From positions 1-6,528 of the forward strand of contig JAILRX010000126.1 in NCBI GenBank assembly GCA_024697985.1: DNA of 6,528 bases, in the 5' to 3' direction. The stretch comes from Treponemataceae bacterium (GTDB lineage Bacteria; Spirochaetota; Spirochaetia; Treponematales; Treponemataceae). Both the position numbers and the translations under genes were made by a program. Under the pieces are notes generated by a model. It saw nothing but the letters and a program-made list of their open reading frames with translations, had not been told where the DNA came from and made no database searches. Shown here piece by piece: positions 4,790-6,528 of this stretch (position 1 is the first letter of the stretch; every line of letters begins with the position of its first letter).

Positions 4790-6091
4790 ATGAAAACACT
4801 TGAAGATTATGGAATCAAAGTTCCGGCAATCCTTATGCCAAATAAAAAAGTTGACCTGAAAAAATGGGCCGTTATCGCATGCGACCAGTACACTCAGGAC
4901 AGAGATTATTGGAAAAAAGTTACTGATTTTGTAGGTGATGAACCATCAACATTGAAAATCACCTTGCCGGAAGTTTACCTGAACGACGGCGACAAAGCCC
5001 AGCGAATTGAGAAAATCAACAGAACTATGCAGGAATATCTTTCAAACGGAGTTTTTGCAGATCCTGTCAACAACATGATTTATATAGAAAGAACTACAGG
5101 TTATGGCCGTGTTCGAAAGGGTCTTGTTACCGCAATCGACCTGGAAAGCTACGACTGGAAACCTGAAGAAAAGGCTCAGATCCGCGCTACGGAAGCAACG
5201 ATTCTTGAACGAATTCCACCACGAGTTGAAATCCGAAAGAATGCTCCAATCGAACTGCCACACATCATGCTTTTGGTAAACGATTCAGCTAAAAAGCTCG
5301 TCGAAGCAACCGGAAATGCGGCTAAAAAAGATGCGCCTTTATATCAGACTGAACTGATGTGCGATTCTGGCAAAATCAGCGGATGGAAGGTAAGCGATGA
5401 ACTTGCCAAAACAGACGTTTTGAAAGAACTCGAACGAATCGAAAAAGAACAGACCCAGGACGACGGAAGCGTTTTCCTTTTTGCAGTCGGCGACGGAAAC
5501 CACTCGCTTGCAACCGCAAAGACAATCTGGAACAACTTGAAAGCAGCAGGCGCTCCAAGCGACAGTCCTGCCAGATACGCCCTCGTTGAAATCGTCAACA
5601 TTTACGATGAAGGGCTTACTTTTGAGCCAATCCACAGGGTTTTGTTCAACGTTGATGCGCAGAAACTTCTTTCTGAAATCAGTGCAAAACTCGGCGGGAA
5701 TGTCTGTGAATGCAGCAATGATAAAGAACTCGAAAAGGCAGTCGGCTCGTCAAAGGCTGATTTTGGTTTTGTTTACGAAAAGGATGGAAAGAAAACTTTC
5801 GCACTTCTCAAGACACCTATCACCGACCTTGCAGTAAGCCATCTTCAGCCGGCTTTGGACGAATTCCTGAAAGCTAACGGCAATTCAAAAGAAGACATCG
5901 ACTATATTCACGGCTCGGATGAAGTTTTCCGACTCGGCGGAAAAGACGGAGCCGTTTCAATACTTCTTCCACCGATTGCAAAAGATACGTTCTTTGCCAC
6001 AATCGCTAAATCAGGTACTCTTCCTAGAAAGAGCTTTTCTATGGGCGAAGCAAGCGAAAAACGCTTTTATATGGAAGCTAGGCAGCTTTAA
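4790..6091 (+). CDS. DUF1015 family protein (COG4198-like), function unknown
   Basis: This 433-residue protein belongs to the DUF1015 family, widespread in anaerobes, Firmicutes and spirochaetes, whose biochemical role I do not know to be established. Family landmarks are the N-terminal KKWAVIACDQYTQDRDYW (25-42), IYIERTTGYGRVRKGLVTAI (97-116), the conserved block TILERIPPRVEIRKNAPIEL around 137-156 followed by PHIMLLVND, the strongly conserved GDGNHSLATAKTIW (234-247), and FEPIHRVLFN near 278-287. The GDGNHS motif looks like a nucleotide- or metal-handling loop, but that is inference. No signal peptide or membrane segment is seen, so it is probably cytoplasmic. It is divergent from rpoN across 45 bases and is followed 74 bases later by hisB in the same direction. 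The ATG at 4790 lacks a Shine-Dalgarno, but the N-terminal fit to the family and the -10 six bases upstream support it. Confidence 0.9.
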   Translation: MKTLEDYGIKVPAILMPNKKVDLKKWAVIACDQYTQDRDYWKKVTDFVGDEPSTLKITLPEVYLNDGDKAQRIEKINRTMQEYLSNGVFADPVNNMIYIERTTGYGRVRKGLVTAIDLESYDWKPEEKAQIRATEATILERIPPRVEIRKNAPIELPHIMLLVNDSAKKLVEATGNAAKKDAPLYQTELMCDSGKISGWKVSDELAKTDVLKELERIEKEQTQDDGSVFLFAVGDGNHSLATAKTIWNNLKAAGAPSDSPARYALVEIVNIYDEGLTFEPIHRVLFNVDAQKLLSEISAKLGGNVCECSNDKELEKAVGSSKADFGFVYEKDGKKTFALLKTPITDLAVSHLQPALDEFLKANGNSKEDIDYIHGSDEVFRLGGKDGAVSILLPPIAKDTFFATIAKSGTLPRKSFSMGEASEKRFYMEARQL

Positions 6092-6105
6092 AAACAATTG
6101 CTGCC
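6081..6105. other. Inverted repeat at the end of the DUF1015 gene
   Basis: GGCAGC (6081-6086) and GCTGCC (6100-6105) are perfect 6-base arms around a 13-base AT-rich loop that contains the DUF1015 stop codon. No T-run follows on either strand, so it is not a standard intrinsic terminator. It might stabilise the mRNA end or be chance. Confidence 0.35.
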
Positions 6106-6107
6106 AA

Positions 6108-6143
6108 CGAGTTTTCGCCTAAAAATTGTATGCGAAAACATCG
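6108..6143. other. Inverted repeat in the hisB leader region
   Basis: GTTTTCGC (6111-6118) and GCGAAAAC (6132-6139) are perfect 8-base arms around a 13-base loop. The stem extends outwards by CGA (6108-6110) with TCG (6141-6143) across a one-base bulge, giving 11 pairs in total. It ends 11 bases before the hisB Shine-Dalgarno. There is no following T-run on the plus strand. It could be a weak terminator for the DUF1015 gene, a leader hairpin of hisB or a protein-binding site; the sequence does not decide. Confidence 0.45.
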
Positions 6144-6154
6144 ACGACAGCTTT

Positions 6155-6160
6155 AGGAGA
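6155..6160 (+). promoter_or_regulatory. Shine-Dalgarno of hisB
   Basis: AGGAGA at 6155-6160 lies 5 bases before the ATG at 6166 and fixes the hisB start. No clear promoter was found in the 74-base gap, so hisB may be read from the DUF1015 promoter or from an unrecognised one. Confidence 0.7.
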
Positions 6161-6165
6161 CAATT

Positions 6166-6528
6166 ATGGCACGAACAGCAACTATTGAGCGAAATACAAA
6201 GGAAACTCAAATTTCCCTAACGCTGAATTTGGACGGAACAGGAAAATGTGAACTTGAAAATCCGATCGGATTCTTTCAGCACATGCTCAATTCTTTTTGC
6301 AAATATGGTCTTTTTGACTTAATCGGTTCGCTTAAAGGCGACCTCGAAGTTGACCAGCATCACCTTATCGAAGATACAGGTATTGCACTCGGAACGGCTT
6401 TTGCAAAAGCCCTCGGAGATTGTGCAGGTATTTTCAGAAGCGGTTCATGCCTCTATCCGATGGATGAAAGTCTTTGCCGTGCAGCCGTAGATTTTGGAGG
6501 ACGACCATTTTTGGTTTGCGAACCGGAT
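6166..6528 (+). CDS. hisB: Imidazoleglycerol-phosphate dehydratase, N-terminal part (cut by window edge)
   Basis: HisB removes water from imidazole-glycerol phosphate in histidine synthesis, using a metal pair. The first 121 of about 195 residues are visible. Family motifs are RNTKETQI (9-16), a GFFQHML (35-41, usually GF-x-DHML), the metal-binding DQHHLIEDTGIALG (63-76, usually D-xHHT-xED), and PMDESLCRAAVDFGGRPFLV (98-117). The central HHxxED (His65, His66, Glu69, Asp70) is intact. Two positions differ from the common pattern: Gln38 for the usual Asp before HML, and Tyr47 for the usual His before GLFDL. The second metal motif lies outside the window. It appears as a monofunctional dehydratase start without the phosphatase domain that precedes it in E. 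coli HisB. Neither neighbour in the window is a his gene, so it may not be in a classical his operon. Confidence 0.93.
   Translation, partial: MARTATIERNTKETQISLTLNLDGTGKCELENPIGFFQHMLNSFCKYGLFDLIGSLKGDLEVDQHHLIEDTGIALGTAFAKALGDCAGIFRSGSCLYPMDESLCRAAVDFGGRPFLVCEPD

Overview
The window reads as ordinary chromosomal, gene-dense bacterial DNA with eight protein-coding genes and only short gaps (3 to 74 bases). The gene content and protein flavour (short HPF, an HprK/HPr pair with His15 and Ser46, a Gram-positive-like LexA, sigma-54, moderate GC of about 42% outside one GC-rich patch) fit a spirochaete of the Treponema group. That assignment is an inference from recognition of protein families, not from a search.

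Minus strand, right to left in the direction of transcription: rpoN (sigma-54, 3233-4744), hpf/raiA (ribosome hibernation, 2877-3164), hprK (HPr kinase/phosphorylase, 1835-2821), ptsH (HPr, 1523-1789), lexA (SOS repressor, 917-1519) and holA (DNA polymerase III delta, from 917 off the left edge; about 305 codons visible). ptsH-lexA-holA are tightly coupled (3-base gap, then a 1-base stop/start overlap). hpf, hprK and ptsH each have a plausible sigma-70 promoter of their own, so the block looks like one directional cluster with internal promoters. No convincing intrinsic terminator was seen anywhere in it.

Plus strand: a DUF1015 (COG4198-like) gene (4790-6091), divergent from rpoN, then a 74-base gap with two inverted repeats and a good Shine-Dalgarno, then the first 121 codons of hisB (imidazoleglycerol-phosphate dehydratase), cut by the right edge.

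Functionally the minus-strand block joins a regulatory phosphotransfer pair (HprK acting on HPr) to sigma-54 and the hibernation factor. This parallels the proteobacterial rpoN-hpf-ptsN neighbourhood, but here it continues into DNA-damage control and replication. The most unusual points are: (1) the 45-base rpoN/DUF1015 divergent region, where both genes lack a Shine-Dalgarno and each has a -10 hexamer exactly 6 bases from its ATG, which predicts two back-to-back leaderless transcripts; (2) an Ala/Ser/Gly/Asn/Pro-rich linker of about 60 residues in sigma-54 between the DNA-binding helix-turn-helix and the RpoN box, encoded by GC-rich DNA with two different in-frame tandem repeats; (3) LexA translationally coupled to HPr and holA. 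I did not see a novel defence or mobile system here.
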